This document shows positions 25,240-33,631 of a DNA stretch of 64,000 nucleotides, one piece after another. The stretch comes from CAMEGH01 sp052103595 (GTDB taxonomy: Bacteria > Patescibacteriota > Saccharimonadia > Saccharimonadales > Saccharimonadaceae). The DNA lies in contig JBQEKC010000002.1 in NCBI GenBank assembly GCA_052103595.1, positions 1 through 64,000 on the forward strand. Direction: 5' to 3'. Numbering within the stretch: the first letter of the stretch is position 1; each line of letters starts with the position of its first letter. The notes under the pieces are model-generated. The model searched no databases, was not told the origin of the DNA, and saw only the letters and a program-made list of their open reading frames with translations. The translations under genes were made by a program, and so were the position numbers.

Positions 25240-26863
25240 TCTCTTTAACGGTTGCTTTTTCGGTCACGTCGAACTTATCAAGGTAGCGTCCAAACAGCAG
25301 ATGCGCCTGTGCATTCAACGAGGAAAGCGCCCCGTACACCACTGATGTTACCGGCATCAAGAACCATTGTAGTAGCATCAGGATATTACGATGACGCTTG
25401 TAGCGTTCTGGACGCGGTGGCAATAACTTAAACGAGAAGAAAACAGAGATAAGAATACCCACTAATGCGATTTGCATCAAGCCGCTCACCACCACTGGCA
25501 GCTGGTGTGCGCTCACACTTTTAGCCGACTCTGGGTTAATAAGGAGTGGAATCCATCCGCCAAAGGCCACCAAAATCGCTACTGTCGCCAGTGTGACGTG
25601 TCCTTCCAGGAGATCCCAAAACTTCACAAGCGATTCAACGAGTGGTACCTCGCGCTTTTTTGTAAAGATATGACTCGCAACATATGGCACATCCGATGCG
25701 CCATATGCCCAGCGCCGAAGCTGCTTAAACTGTGCAAAAAGCGTCTTTTTATACGTATCAGAGAGCACCGCGTCTTGATAGATTGGTACATATACCGGCG
25801 CGACAGCGTAGTCACCCTTAAAGTGGAAATAACTGCGCCAATACTGATGGCCGTCCTCCACAATTGTGCGACGACTCCAAAAGTCCATCTCTGCCAGCGC
25901 GTCAAGCGGCTGCGAGTGCGACGCAAAATTACGCAATCGATCGGGGCGTACCGCGCTAATAATGTTCCAAAATGAATTACCTGTTGCAAGCACGCGCATT
26001 GGTGCTGGCACATCCCAAATGTTATTCAAAAAGAGCGAAATTGGCTGATAAGAAAGATGTTTGCGATTTTCGTGGACGATATATTCGTACGAAACATAGT
26101 CAAAATAACTGGCGTGCGGACGGTTATCACAGTCAAGCGATGTCACAATATATTTGCTAAAATCAGCTCCCTGCTTTTTCAAGATGTCGGCAACAAATTC
26201 ACCAGCATACGAGATATTGCCGCCCTTACCAACCACCTCATTCGGTAGATCTTTCGGGTGCATAACAGGATAAAATCCGCCAAATTTTTTGCCGTAAGTT
26301 TTTTCAAGGTAAGCAGCTGTTTTGGCAATACCTTCCCCGCCGCGCTCTTCATAGGCAAATGCCACGATAAGCTGTTCATTTGGGATGGTTGTATCGAGCA
26401 AGGATTGCACCGTTGGCTCGATCACCTCGATACTTTCGTTATACGCTGCCATAATGACCACATGACGCACCTCTGCCGGCGTGGGATACCGTTCTGGATG
26501 CGCAGCAATCGCGGTCAAGTTCCTCGTGTGATACTTTTTGCCAAAGGCCTTTGGGTCTACCTCTTTCCAGCGCGAGAGCGCTTCTGAAGGATTTGCCAGA
26601 TCTTGCAGACGCTCTGCCCAATCAACTTTTTGTGCCGCCGTAAGGCGCTTATAGCCACGCACAGTATGCGTAGCGATCGCTACTGCTTTTACCAGCATAG
26701 TAAAAATAAAAAGCAGCAAATAAATACTCGCGGCAATTGCGTTCCACCAGGCTAAAATTGGCAAAAGAAGGAGCATGCCATAGCTCAGTAGCCCTGGCAA
26801 CATCTCGAAAAATCGATACTGTTTTGTGCGCTTTCCTAGAGGTATTTCTATCGACATCGACAT
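25163..26863 (-). CDS. Membrane glycosyltransferase, family 2
   Basis: 566 residues. Two N-terminal membrane helices (about 22-60), a GT-A catalytic domain (MAAYNESIEVIEPTVQSLL; VTSLDCDNRPH as the DxD site; EDGHQYWRSYFHFKGD; QLRRWAYGASD as the QxxRW motif), and C-terminal helices from about 420 on. Processive GT2 enzymes of this build make surface polysaccharides, but the sugar cannot be told. It ends in a basic, Trp-rich tail (RRRWWQWWKADR). Pairs with the small membrane protein upstream. Confidence 0.85.
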   Translation of the reverse strand: MSMSIEIPLGKRTKQYRFFEMLPGLLSYGMLLLLPILAWWNAIAASIYLLLFIFTMLVKAVAIATHTVRGYKRLTAAQKVDWAERLQDLANPSEALSRWKEVDPKAFGKKYHTRNLTAIAAHPERYPTPAEVRHVVIMAAYNESIEVIEPTVQSLLDTTIPNEQLIVAFAYEERGGEGIAKTAAYLEKTYGKKFGGFYPVMHPKDLPNEVVGKGGNISYAGEFVADILKKQGADFSKYIVTSLDCDNRPHASYFDYVSYEYIVHENRKHLSYQPISLFLNNIWDVPAPMRVLATGNSFWNIISAVRPDRLRNFASHSQPLDALAEMDFWSRRTIVEDGHQYWRSYFHFKGDYAVAPVYVPIYQDAVLSDTYKKTLFAQFKQLRRWAYGASDVPYVASHIFTKKREVPLVESLVKFWDLLEGHVTLATVAILVAFGGWIPLLINPESAKSVSAHQLPVVVSGLMQIALVGILISVFFSFKLLPPRPERYKRHRNILMLLQWFLMPVTSVVYGALSSLNAQAHLLFGRYLDKFDVTEKATVKEINRAQRGSRRRWWQWWKADRVVGPK

Positions 26864-26881
26864 ACTAAAACTCCCTTGCTT

Positions 26882-27262
26882 TTAGGTAAGTGACGCTACT
26901 GCGAGCACTCTTTGTAGTAATAAGACAGCGATAAAAAGTAGCGCAATCGTTGCGTACCCAAAAAGTAACGCGAGGTTGCGACCCTTCAGCTCGTGAATTT
27001 TGATGAAAATCGCACTATGAAGCACCGCTATCATACCGCCAAATACGGCAAACGAAATCAGATAAAACCATTGAGCGCGATAAATATTTTCGCCGCCAAA
27101 TGACGTGTAGTGAACGCTTACTTGCAGTTCACTTGGCTGAATTTTTGCAAGCAACAAGATAGTCGTTGCAAGGCTAGCCACAATCAACAGCACGAGCCCC
27201 GTCAGCGCTGTGCGGTCTTTAAGGATGTTTTGTATCGCAGTGTATATCGTTGTCTTCTTCAT
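26882..27262 (-). CDS. Three-helix membrane protein next to the GT2 gene
   Basis: 126 residues with hydrophobic segments at about 18-40, 65-88 and 98-122 and a small external loop (HYTSFGGENIY). It ends 19 nt before the glycosyltransferase and is probably co-transcribed. I do not recognise the family; an accessory membrane subunit is a guess. Confidence 0.65.
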   Translation of the reverse strand: MKKTTIYTAIQNILKDRTALTGLVLLIVASLATTILLLAKIQPSELQVSVHYTSFGGENIYRAQWFYLISFAVFGGMIAVLHSAIFIKIHELKGRNLALLFGYATIALLFIAVLLLQRVLAVASLT

Positions 27263-27272
27263 ATTCTTTACA

Positions 27273-27348
27273 TGGAGCCGTTATCCGGATTTGAACCGGA
27301 GACCTACGCTTTACGAAAGCGCCGCTCTACCAGCTGAGCTATAACGGC
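27273..27348 (-). tRNA. tRNA-Thr (CGT)
   Basis: 76 nt with encoded CCA. Acceptor GCCGTTA/TAACGGC, discriminator base U73, anticodon arm GCGCT-TTCGTAA-AGCGT (one G-U), anticodon CGT at 27315-27313, T-loop TTCAAAT. The UCCA end is complementary to the T-box bulge of thrS. Confidence 0.96.
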
Positions 27349-27451
27349 ACGCGCTCTTACCTTTACTCGATTTATTATAGCACAGCTTTACTGCTTGCAT
27401 GAGGCGCGTTTTTTTGCTATTATTTGATAAGTTCTCTTGTAGAAACCATGT

Positions 27452-27529
27452 GCGCTCGTAGTGAAGTTGGTCTATCACGCCTCCCTGTCACGGAGGAGAT
27501 CGCCGGTTCAAATCCGGTCGGGCGCGCCA
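27452..27529 (+). tRNA. tRNA-Asp (GTC)
   Basis: 78 nt with encoded CCA. Acceptor GCGCTCG/CGGGCGC, discriminator G73 as expected for Asp, anticodon arm CCTCC-CTGTCAC-GGAGG. Confidence 0.97.
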
Positions 27530-27658
27530 CAAAAAAGCATCATGTTGCCGTTCATATTTTTTGAGCGGTGTTTTTATATACACAAATTACCGCTACCCCT
27601 ATTTTACTCCTGGCGCGCTTATGGTAAAATAGAGGCAAACAATCAAAAAAGAAACATC

Positions 27659-29677
27659 ATGAAATATATTAAACTTCTCGCCCCTGTTATCGTTGCACTT
27701 GTGACGTTTCTTTATTTGGCTATTCCGCTCAACGTGTTTGCTGCAAATGAGCGCATTACCGTTTCTCCTGGTGCGCGACGGTTTGATCCAGGCAGTAGCT
27801 TTACGGTGCAGGTGCGCATTAATAGCGGAACGTCAACAGGTGCAATTACCCAGGCAAACCTAGAATATGATGCCTCAAAGCTACAAGTAACAGGGTCATC
27901 CGTTAGCGGCAGTAAGTTTGGTACTTCCAAGCCAAACACTCGAACAGCAGGGGTAGTAAAGTACACGAGTTATAATTTCGTCAATGCCCCAAAAGGGAAT
28001 AATCTTCTTGCTTATTCGGTGACGTTTAAGGCGGTTGGAACCGGCAATACTACTGTAAAGCCATCAGCAAAAAACCGCGTTAACAGTGCACAAAATGTAC
28101 CAACAACACCCGTTACCTACTCAATCGCCAATGCACCAGCGCCACCGCCAGCACCTGACCCGCCACCAAACCCGAACCCTAATCCAAATCCGAACCCTAA
28201 CCCAAATCCAAACCCGACGCCAAATCCAACACCCGCCCCCGCGCCAACTCCTTCAACTCCAGCACCGTCAACGCCAACGCCAAATGCCAATACAAGCACT
28301 GGCAATGAAGAAACTGACAAGAACAAGGAAGAAAAGGAACTTTCAAAGGAAGATCCAGCGCTGGTTATTAGTAATATTCGAACAAAAATATTGTACGATA
28401 AAGCAGATCTTTTTTGGGAGACAAATCATCCTATTAAAGGTACGTTCCACTACGGCACCTCTGAAGATTCACTCGATAACGAGGTAAAGATTACCAGCGA
28501 AAAGGGAGATCCAAAAGACCCTGAAAGCATGCCATCACACTCAACAGCGATTACAAAATTGCGCCCTGGTGTGAAATACTTTTATGCCATTACCGTTGCA
28601 AAGGCTGACGCTGGCGCCAACGACACAGGTGATACCTACGAAGGCTCTTTCACCACCAAGGGCTATCCAGTAAAAATTATCGCTCAGCAAAACGAACAAC
28701 CAATTGCTGGTGCGACCGTTACCATTAAAGACTACGACGGTTCATACACGACCGATCAAAATGGTCTTACCTCGCTTGAACTTAAAGATGGCACGTATAC
28801 TGTGGTAATCAATAAGGAAAACGCCTCGGCAGAAGAAACCATTACCGTCAAACCGCTTGAATTTGAAGAAGGTGCCGCACCAGATACACAAGAGTTTAAA
28901 TTTAACACCATCCTGACAACACACACAGTTGGCGGTTCAAGCCCGCTGCCAATTATTATTGGTGTCGTTGTGCTTCTTTTACTCCTCCTCTTTGGGGTGA
29001 TTGTCTTCTTGATTCGCCGTAAACGACAAAAAGCGCAGCAGGATGGCTACGCCTATCACCCAATCATGATTGGTGATGATGACGGCGCTAACGCCCCACC
29101 AGACGGCTACTACACGGCGGAACCAGCGCAGTCATATGATCAAACAAATACAGCCTACTCGCCTAACTACACCGCTTCAGACGACCAGTACGCCGCCGGA
29201 TACGATACACCAGCGCCAGACGGCACACAGACTTATACACAATATCCAGAGACTCCTGCGCCGTACAGCAACACTTCTTATGGCGATTCATACGCTACTA
29301 CAAGCGAAACATATTCACCACAACCAGCCTACGATAGCTATCAGCAGCCAACGCCATCAGCAGAAGGAACATACTCGACTGAAGCATCTCCAATACAAGA
29401 CCCCTATGTAGTGCCATACCCACAGGGTGCAGCCGCACCACTCCAATCAAGCGACCCGTATCAGTACCAGGCAACGTCATACGAAACGCCAGCAGCAAAT
29501 ACTCCAGCAATGGTGCAAGAGCAAACGGCCGCTCCGATACCTCAGAGCGACACGTCATATGATGATGTATGGCTACAGCCAGAAGCAGCGCAGCCAGTTG
29601 TTGAAACACCTACCGAGGACTCCTCACTTAAAGACGATTCGGAAGGTTCAGAGTTATCTATTCGCCACGCATCGTAG
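27659..29677 (+). CDS. Cohesin-like/FN3-like surface protein with Tyr-rich cytoplasmic tail
   Basis: About 672 residues from ATG 27659 (GAAA just before; -10 TAAAAT about 30 nt upstream). Order: signal/anchor (about 5-24), cohesin-like beta domain (26-155; VQVRINSGTSTGAITQANLEYD), Pro-Asn linker, FN3/phosphatase-N-like domain (near 240-330; FWETNHPIKGTFHYGTSEDSL), carboxypeptidase-regulatory-like repeat (near 335-400; ITVKPLEF), membrane helix (LPIIIGVVVLLLLLLFG) with an RRKRQK stop, then about 200 residues rich in Tyr, Pro, Gln and Ser. Probably a surface protein signalling or anchored through its inner tail. Its 3' end overlaps sodA by 20 nt. Confidence 0.75.
   Translation: MKYIKLLAPVIVALVTFLYLAIPLNVFAANERITVSPGARRFDPGSSFTVQVRINSGTSTGAITQANLEYDASKLQVTGSSVSGSKFGTSKPNTRTAGVVKYTSYNFVNAPKGNNLLAYSVTFKAVGTGNTTVKPSAKNRVNSAQNVPTTPVTYSIANAPAPPPAPDPPPNPNPNPNPNPNPNPNPTPNPTPAPAPTPSTPAPSTPTPNANTSTGNEETDKNKEEKELSKEDPALVISNIRTKILYDKADLFWETNHPIKGTFHYGTSEDSLDNEVKITSEKGDPKDPESMPSHSTAITKLRPGVKYFYAITVAKADAGANDTGDTYEGSFTTKGYPVKIIAQQNEQPIAGATVTIKDYDGSYTTDQNGLTSLELKDGTYTVVINKENASAEETITVKPLEFEEGAAPDTQEFKFNTILTTHTVGGSSPLPIIIGVVVLLLLLLFGVIVFLIRRKRQKAQQDGYAYHPIMIGDDDGANAPPDGYYTAEPAQSYDQTNTAYSPNYTASDDQYAAGYDTPAPDGTQTYTQYPETPAPYSNTSYGDSYATTSETYSPQPAYDSYQQPTPSAEGTYSTEASPIQDPYVVPYPQGAAAPLQSSDPYQYQATSYETPAANTPAMVQEQTAAPIPQSDTSYDDVWLQPEAAQPVVETPTEDSSLKDDSEGSELSIRHAS
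28163..28285 (+). repeat. Pro-Asn/Pro-Thr codon repeat
   Basis: Tandem CCNAAY hexamers encoding (Pro-Asn)n, then (Thr-Pro)n and (Ala-Pro)n variants, linking two extracellular domains of the surface protein. Codon third positions vary, so the repeat is selected as protein rather than a recent DNA expansion. Confidence 0.8.
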
Positions 29678-30266
29678 CAGCATAGCGCTGCGCGACTGCG
29701 TTCCAATCGACCACCTGCCACCAAGCATCAATATAATCTGGTCGGACATTCTTGTAGTCAAGGTAATAGGCGTGCTCCCACACATCAAGCCCAAGTAATG
29801 GCGCTGCTTTTGCATCCATCACAGGAGAATCCTGATTTGGTGAGGTTACAATAGAAAGATCTGGCATCAACCACACCCAACCACTCCCAAATACCCCTTT
29901 GGCTTTTGCAGCGAACTCCTTTTTAAAGTCATTAATGCTGTCATATGCTGCTTCAAGCGCGCCTCGCAAGTCACCCTCTAGCCGACTACCACCAGGGGTC
30001 ATACACTGCCAAAAAAGTGTGTGATTATAATGGCCACCACCGTTATTGCGTACTGTTGTACGAATCGCATCAGGCAGCTCATGAAGTCGCCCGAGCAATT
30101 CTTCTATAGGAAGTCCTTGCAGCGGTTCAGGCGCCTCTTCCATCGCAGTGTTCAGCGTATCCACATACGTTTGGTGGTGCTTTTGGTGGTGTAAGCACAT
30201 AATTTCCTCACTTACATATGGCTGTAGGGCGTCATATTCATATGACAATGCTGGTAATGTATACAT
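29658..30266 (-). CDS. sodA: Superoxide dismutase, Fe/Mn family
   Basis: 202 residues. Metal ligands are His in the LHHQKHHQTYV segment, His in NHTLFW, and Asp/His in LDVWEHAYYLDY. GGGHYNH and the GSGWVWL block are typical; metal choice (Fe or Mn) is not decidable by eye. A perfect SD, GGAGGTGAT, stands directly before the ATG. It protects against superoxide, so the organism meets oxygen. Converges with the surface protein gene. Confidence 0.95.
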   Translation of the reverse strand: MYTLPALSYEYDALQPYVSEEIMCLHHQKHHQTYVDTLNTAMEEAPEPLQGLPIEELLGRLHELPDAIRTTVRNNGGGHYNHTLFWQCMTPGGSRLEGDLRGALEAAYDSINDFKKEFAAKAKGVFGSGWVWLMPDLSIVTSPNQDSPVMDAKAAPLLGLDVWEHAYYLDYKNVRPDYIDAWWQVVDWNAVAQRYAATMRGE

Positions 30267-30305
30267 ATCACCTCCTTCTCTTTCTATTGTAACAAATTCG
30301 ATAGA

Positions 30306-31385
30306 CTATTCGTCGGTTGCTTCAACTTGCGGGCCAACATCCGGCACAGAGATATAGTGGTGCACTTTGCCATCAGCCTGTAAACGTTCAACGCGCTTGT
30401 TAAACTCAAGGAGCGGCACTTTAATTTGTGCATAGTTGATATCGTCTGATTTATTGCGATCAATCAGCTGGATGAAGTAGTACCCATCACCACTAAATGG
30501 CTTAATTGGCCCGACAACTTTGCCCTTTTCAAGTTTTGCCGCAGCAGCTGCGATGCCACCATCCGGATTGCTTTGTTTCACCCAGCCAGAGGTAAGCACT
30601 TGTACTTCTGGATATTTTTCTTTCAGGCTTGCACCTAGTTTTTCAAAATCAGGTTTGTCTGCCTTTTTAATGCGTGCTTCAACGTCATCCGACACCTTCT
30701 TCGCCTCATCGTCAATGGCATAAGCAACATCTTGCCGGAGCAAACTCTTCTCGACATTATAGCGGCTTTCGTCGGGCGAAAGTCCATACAGCTGTTCAAG
30801 TGAGCGATCATACGCTTCTTGACTCATTTCGCCCTGCGGTGACGTCGTTTGGCGAAGCCGTTGAATCGCTTGGTCAACCTGCTCTCCATTAATTGAGATG
30901 TTATTTTCACGAGCCAATTTTGCCGCGTACGTATCAACCACAGCATTACGCATCGCCTGCGATTTCATGTAATCGAACTGTGCTTTTGCGCCAGCGTCTT
31001 TGCTGTCTTTATCGACATTTTCGACCGTGCTTAGGTATGTTTCAGAGCTTTTGTAGTTCAAAAGGTAATCGCCATAGCGAACTGTCTCGCCGTCCACTTG
31101 AGCAACCGGCAAAGGAATCAAGCGTGTCACGCGATAAAAGAACTGGCTCGTTGTTTGAGCCCTATATAGCTGCCACCAACTAAATGCCACAAAAAGTACC
31201 AACACCGCAACACCAATGCCAGCAGCAATCAGCACCAGCTGCTGACGAGTATATTGCACTGGGTAGCGAAAACGGCTTGCGCCCGATAAGATACGCTCAC
31301 GGTGTTCTGCCACCGTTGCATTCGTAATACGCTCCGGTTTTTGTACCGTCTTTTTACGCTTCAACTTCGATGTTATCTTCTTCAT
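30306..31385 (-). CDS. Membrane-anchored SurA/PrsA-like peptidyl-prolyl isomerase
   Basis: About 359 residues. Basic start, one membrane helix (about 50-72), a SurA_N-like helical domain (near 85-225; QAMRNAVVDTYAAKLARENNISI) and a parvulin-like domain (near 245-340; SGWVKQSNPDGG, VVGPIKPFSGDGYYFIQLIDR). Extracytoplasmic folding helper. Start 31385 is chosen for GAGGAAATA directly before; the longer frame lies wholly inside the upstream gene. Confidence 0.85.
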   Translation of the reverse strand: MKKITSKLKRKKTVQKPERITNATVAEHRERILSGASRFRYPVQYTRQQLVLIAAGIGVAVLVLFVAFSWWQLYRAQTTSQFFYRVTRLIPLPVAQVDGETVRYGDYLLNYKSSETYLSTVENVDKDSKDAGAKAQFDYMKSQAMRNAVVDTYAAKLARENNISINGEQVDQAIQRLRQTTSPQGEMSQEAYDRSLEQLYGLSPDESRYNVEKSLLRQDVAYAIDDEAKKVSDDVEARIKKADKPDFEKLGASLKEKYPEVQVLTSGWVKQSNPDGGIAAAAAKLEKGKVVGPIKPFSGDGYYFIQLIDRNKSDDINYAQIKVPLLEFNKRVERLQADGKVHHYISVPDVGPQVEATDE

Positions 31386-31890
31386 TATTTCCTCGCTCCG
31401 CTTCTTCAACGGCATCTTGTAGGAGATTGTAAATCTTTTTTGGATGTTCGACGTTGTTGATTGTTAAATCACCCACATACGTCTGGATAACAATCGTCCC
31501 AAACCCAAATATTTCTCCACTGAATCCTGGTATATTATAGCTTATGTTATGGATTTTTGATAGTTTTAGCTCGACAACATCAGTGCCAAAAAATCCTTTT
31601 TGTGTGATCTGGCGCAGACGCTGATTCGTCAGCACAAATACCGTGTAGCGCCAAATAATAAAGTGGTAGAAAAAAATCACCGAACCAAGCAACAGCCCAC
31701 CAATTGGCAGCAAGAATAATTCCAAATTTGATTGCCAAATCAGCGGTGGAATTGCCGAAAGCGCAAAAGGAATCAGCAAACCATAAAACCCTTTTCGCAT
31801 GGCAATAATATGCCGGCGGAAGACTTCAATTACTTCTTCGCCGTCGCGTTGGCCGTCAAAGGCTTTTTCTACTTCTTGTGTCTTTGTCAT
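31354..31890 (-). CDS. Bacterial PH-domain membrane protein (YdbS/bPH2-like)
   Basis: 178 residues. Two membrane helices (about 35-75), then a bPH2 domain: FVLTNQRLRQITQKGFFGTDVVELKLSKIHNIS. Acidic C-terminus. Function unknown in the family; membrane stress roles have been suggested. Its last 32 nt overlap the start of the foldase gene. Confidence 0.82.
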   Translation of the reverse strand: MTKTQEVEKAFDGQRDGEEVIEVFRRHIIAMRKGFYGLLIPFALSAIPPLIWQSNLELFLLPIGGLLLGSVIFFYHFIIWRYTVFVLTNQRLRQITQKGFFGTDVVELKLSKIHNISYNIPGFSGEIFGFGTIVIQTYVGDLTINNVEHPKKIYNLLQDAVEEAERGNNEEDNIEVEA

Positions 31891-31899
31891 ATATCTTTC

Positions 31900-31976
31900 T
31901 GGTACCCCGAGTAGGAGTCGAACCTACAACCTTTTCCTTAGGACGGAACTGCTCTATCCAGTTGAGCTATCGAGGC
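31900..31976 (-). tRNA. tRNA-Arg (CCT)
   Basis: 77 nt with encoded CCA. Acceptor GCCTCGA/TCGGGGT (two G-U pairs), A73, anticodon loop GTCCTAA with CCT at 31942-31940, reading AGG. The first anticodon-stem pair is G-A. T-loop TTCGACT. Confidence 0.93.
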
Positions 31977-31985
31977 GCTGGCTTT

Positions 31986-32025
31986 AGTATAGCAGAAAAC
32001 CCCCTCTGTCTGCGAGGAGGTTTCT
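31986..32025 (-). terminator. ndk terminator
   Basis: Minus strand: AAACCTCCTC...GAGGGGGTTT followed by TCTG; lies between ndk and tRNA-Arg. Confidence 0.75.
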
Positions 32026-32048
32026 TCGTATGATGCTGTCCTAAAAAC

Positions 32049-32561
32049 TTAACGCAAAAATCGTTCGTGAGCGATTTCGTAGCTATAAATTTCGTCAGCG
32101 CTAAACCAGTGGCCAATTTCTTGAGCTGCTTCCTCTGGATCACCAGAAGCATGCATCAGGTTTGGAATCCCCTTCTTCTTGCCGTCAGCGTATTCAAAGC
32201 TCATGTGCGAGAAATCGCCGCGGATCGTGCCTGGATCAGCTGATTTTGGCTCAGTGCCACCAACCATTTTACGTACAAGCGACACCGCCTCAACACCTTC
32301 AAATACCATCGCAATGACAGGACCCTGCTCCATAAAATCGAGGGTTACCTGGAAGGCCTTATCGCCACGACGAGTCACCATCTTACCGATTTCTTCATAG
32401 TGCTGGTAGTAGTGGTCGCGATCTGGGAAAATCATTTTTGTTCCCACGATTTTTAGGCCAACTCGTTCAAAACGAGTCAAAATTTCGCCAACAATACCGC
32501 GCTGTACAGCGTCAGGTTTAAAAAGTACTAGTGTTTTCTGGATATGCGTTGCGTCTGCCAC
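32049..32561 (-). CDS. ndk: Nucleoside diphosphate kinase
   Basis: 170 residues; catalytic His in NLMHASGDPEEA (usual NxxHGSD), with TLVLFKPDAVQRGIVGEI and the GTIRGDF motif. It is longer than the common 140-150 form because of an insert (FEYADGKKKG) before the catalytic loop and an extended C-terminus. Starts with GTG after AAGGAG. Balances NTP pools. Confidence 0.95.
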   Translation of the reverse strand: MADATHIQKTLVLFKPDAVQRGIVGEILTRFERVGLKIVGTKMIFPDRDHYYQHYEEIGKMVTRRGDKAFQVTLDFMEQGPVIAMVFEGVEAVSLVRKMVGGTEPKSADPGTIRGDFSHMSFEYADGKKKGIPNLMHASGDPEEAAQEIGHWFSADEIYSYEIAHERFLR

Positions 32562-32635
32562 AGAATTCTCCTTGTTAAAAGTATTGCCTCTATTTTACCA
32601 CATACGAGCCGCTTACGCCGTGCTACACTAAGAGT

Positions 32636-33562
32636 ATGAATGAGCATGAGCAGTATCTATCTGACCTGATTTACGATTTTGCCGAATCGATTGAGATTGA
32701 AGGTGGCCGCAGCAGCAAAACTGCCGAAAATTACACCCACTACCTAATGCGTTTTAGCGATTTTGCCGGCAGTATCACTGTTGATAAAATCACTACAGAA
32801 CTTATCCGTAAATATCGCCTTTGGCTGAATCGCTACGAGAATCAACAAGGCGAACGTCTGGGCGTCATGACGCAAAATTACCACTTAGTGGCGCTCCGTG
32901 GCTTTTTACAGTATCTTTCAAAGCGCGACATCCCGTCGCTTCCACCCAATAAGATTGAGCTTCCAAAAACACATCGCAAGCAAGTCACCTTTTTGCATGT
33001 TGATGAAATCGAACGGCTGATCGACGAAATTGACGTCAGCGACGACGCTGGATTGCGTGATCGCGCCATCGTTGAGCTATTGTTTTCGAGTGGACTTCGT
33101 GTCAGCGAACTTGTAGCACTCAATCGCGATCATGTGAACACCAAACGCCGTGAATTTATGGTTCGTGGTAAAGGCGAGAAGGACCGTCCCGTCTTTATGA
33201 GCGAGGCCGCCGCTGAACATATCGAAAACTACCTTGCAGTGCGCACCGATAGCTTAGTGCCGCTGTTTATTAGCTATAGCCGTAATGTGCAAGCAACCTC
33301 CACCGACGGTGATTTTCGCCGCCTCACACCGCGTAGCATTCAACGTATGGTAAGTAAATATGCCAAACTTGCCGGTATCACAAAACACGTCAGTCCGCAC
33401 ACGATGCGCCACAGTTTTGCGACCGATTTATTAATGAATGGTGCCGACATTCGCAGCGTGCAAAACATGCTTGGCCATAGTAACATCAGCACCACACAAG
33501 TGTATACGCACGTCACTGACCAACACCTTCGTGAAGTGCACGATAAGTTCCACAGCCGTTAG
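32636..33562 (+). CDS. xerD: Tyrosine recombinase, XerC/XerD type
   Basis: 308 residues. SAM-like N-terminal domain and a catalytic domain with the full set: Arg in SSGLRVSELVAL (near 153), Lys in GKGEKDRPV, HTMRHSFA (near 255-262), LGHSN, and Tyr in TTQVYTHV (near 290). Probably the single Xer enzyme resolving chromosome dimers, working with FtsK (55629-57935). Extended -10 TGCTACACT ends 6 nt before the ATG and no SD is seen, so the mRNA is leaderless. No dif site recognised here. Confidence 0.92.
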   Translation: MNEHEQYLSDLIYDFAESIEIEGGRSSKTAENYTHYLMRFSDFAGSITVDKITTELIRKYRLWLNRYENQQGERLGVMTQNYHLVALRGFLQYLSKRDIPSLPPNKIELPKTHRKQVTFLHVDEIERLIDEIDVSDDAGLRDRAIVELLFSSGLRVSELVALNRDHVNTKRREFMVRGKGEKDRPVFMSEAAAEHIENYLAVRTDSLVPLFISYSRNVQATSTDGDFRRLTPRSIQRMVSKYAKLAGITKHVSPHTMRHSFATDLLMNGADIRSVQNMLGHSNISTTQVYTHVTDQHLREVHDKFHSR

Positions 33563-33571
33563 ACATCTGCT

Positions 33572-33617
33572 TTCATCAAAAATCCCCGCTCGTATAATAG
33601 CGGGGATTTTTGATGAA
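33572..33617. terminator. 19-bp perfect hairpin terminator between converging genes
   Basis: TTCATCAAAAATCCCCGCT (33572-33590), 8-nt loop, exact complement (33599-33617). It works for xerD (+) and the end of the pilus locus (-). Confidence 0.9.
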
Positions 33618-33631
33618 GCCATAGCCTTTTT

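Noticed and set aside
27461..27658. N-terminal extension of the surface protein into tRNA-Asp
   Set aside because: Overlaps a complete tRNA; the signal sequence begins at 27659.
32636..33562. Phage or transposon integrase
   Set aside because: Sits alone among housekeeping genes, close to XerC/D in size and motifs, with no cargo or flanking repeats.
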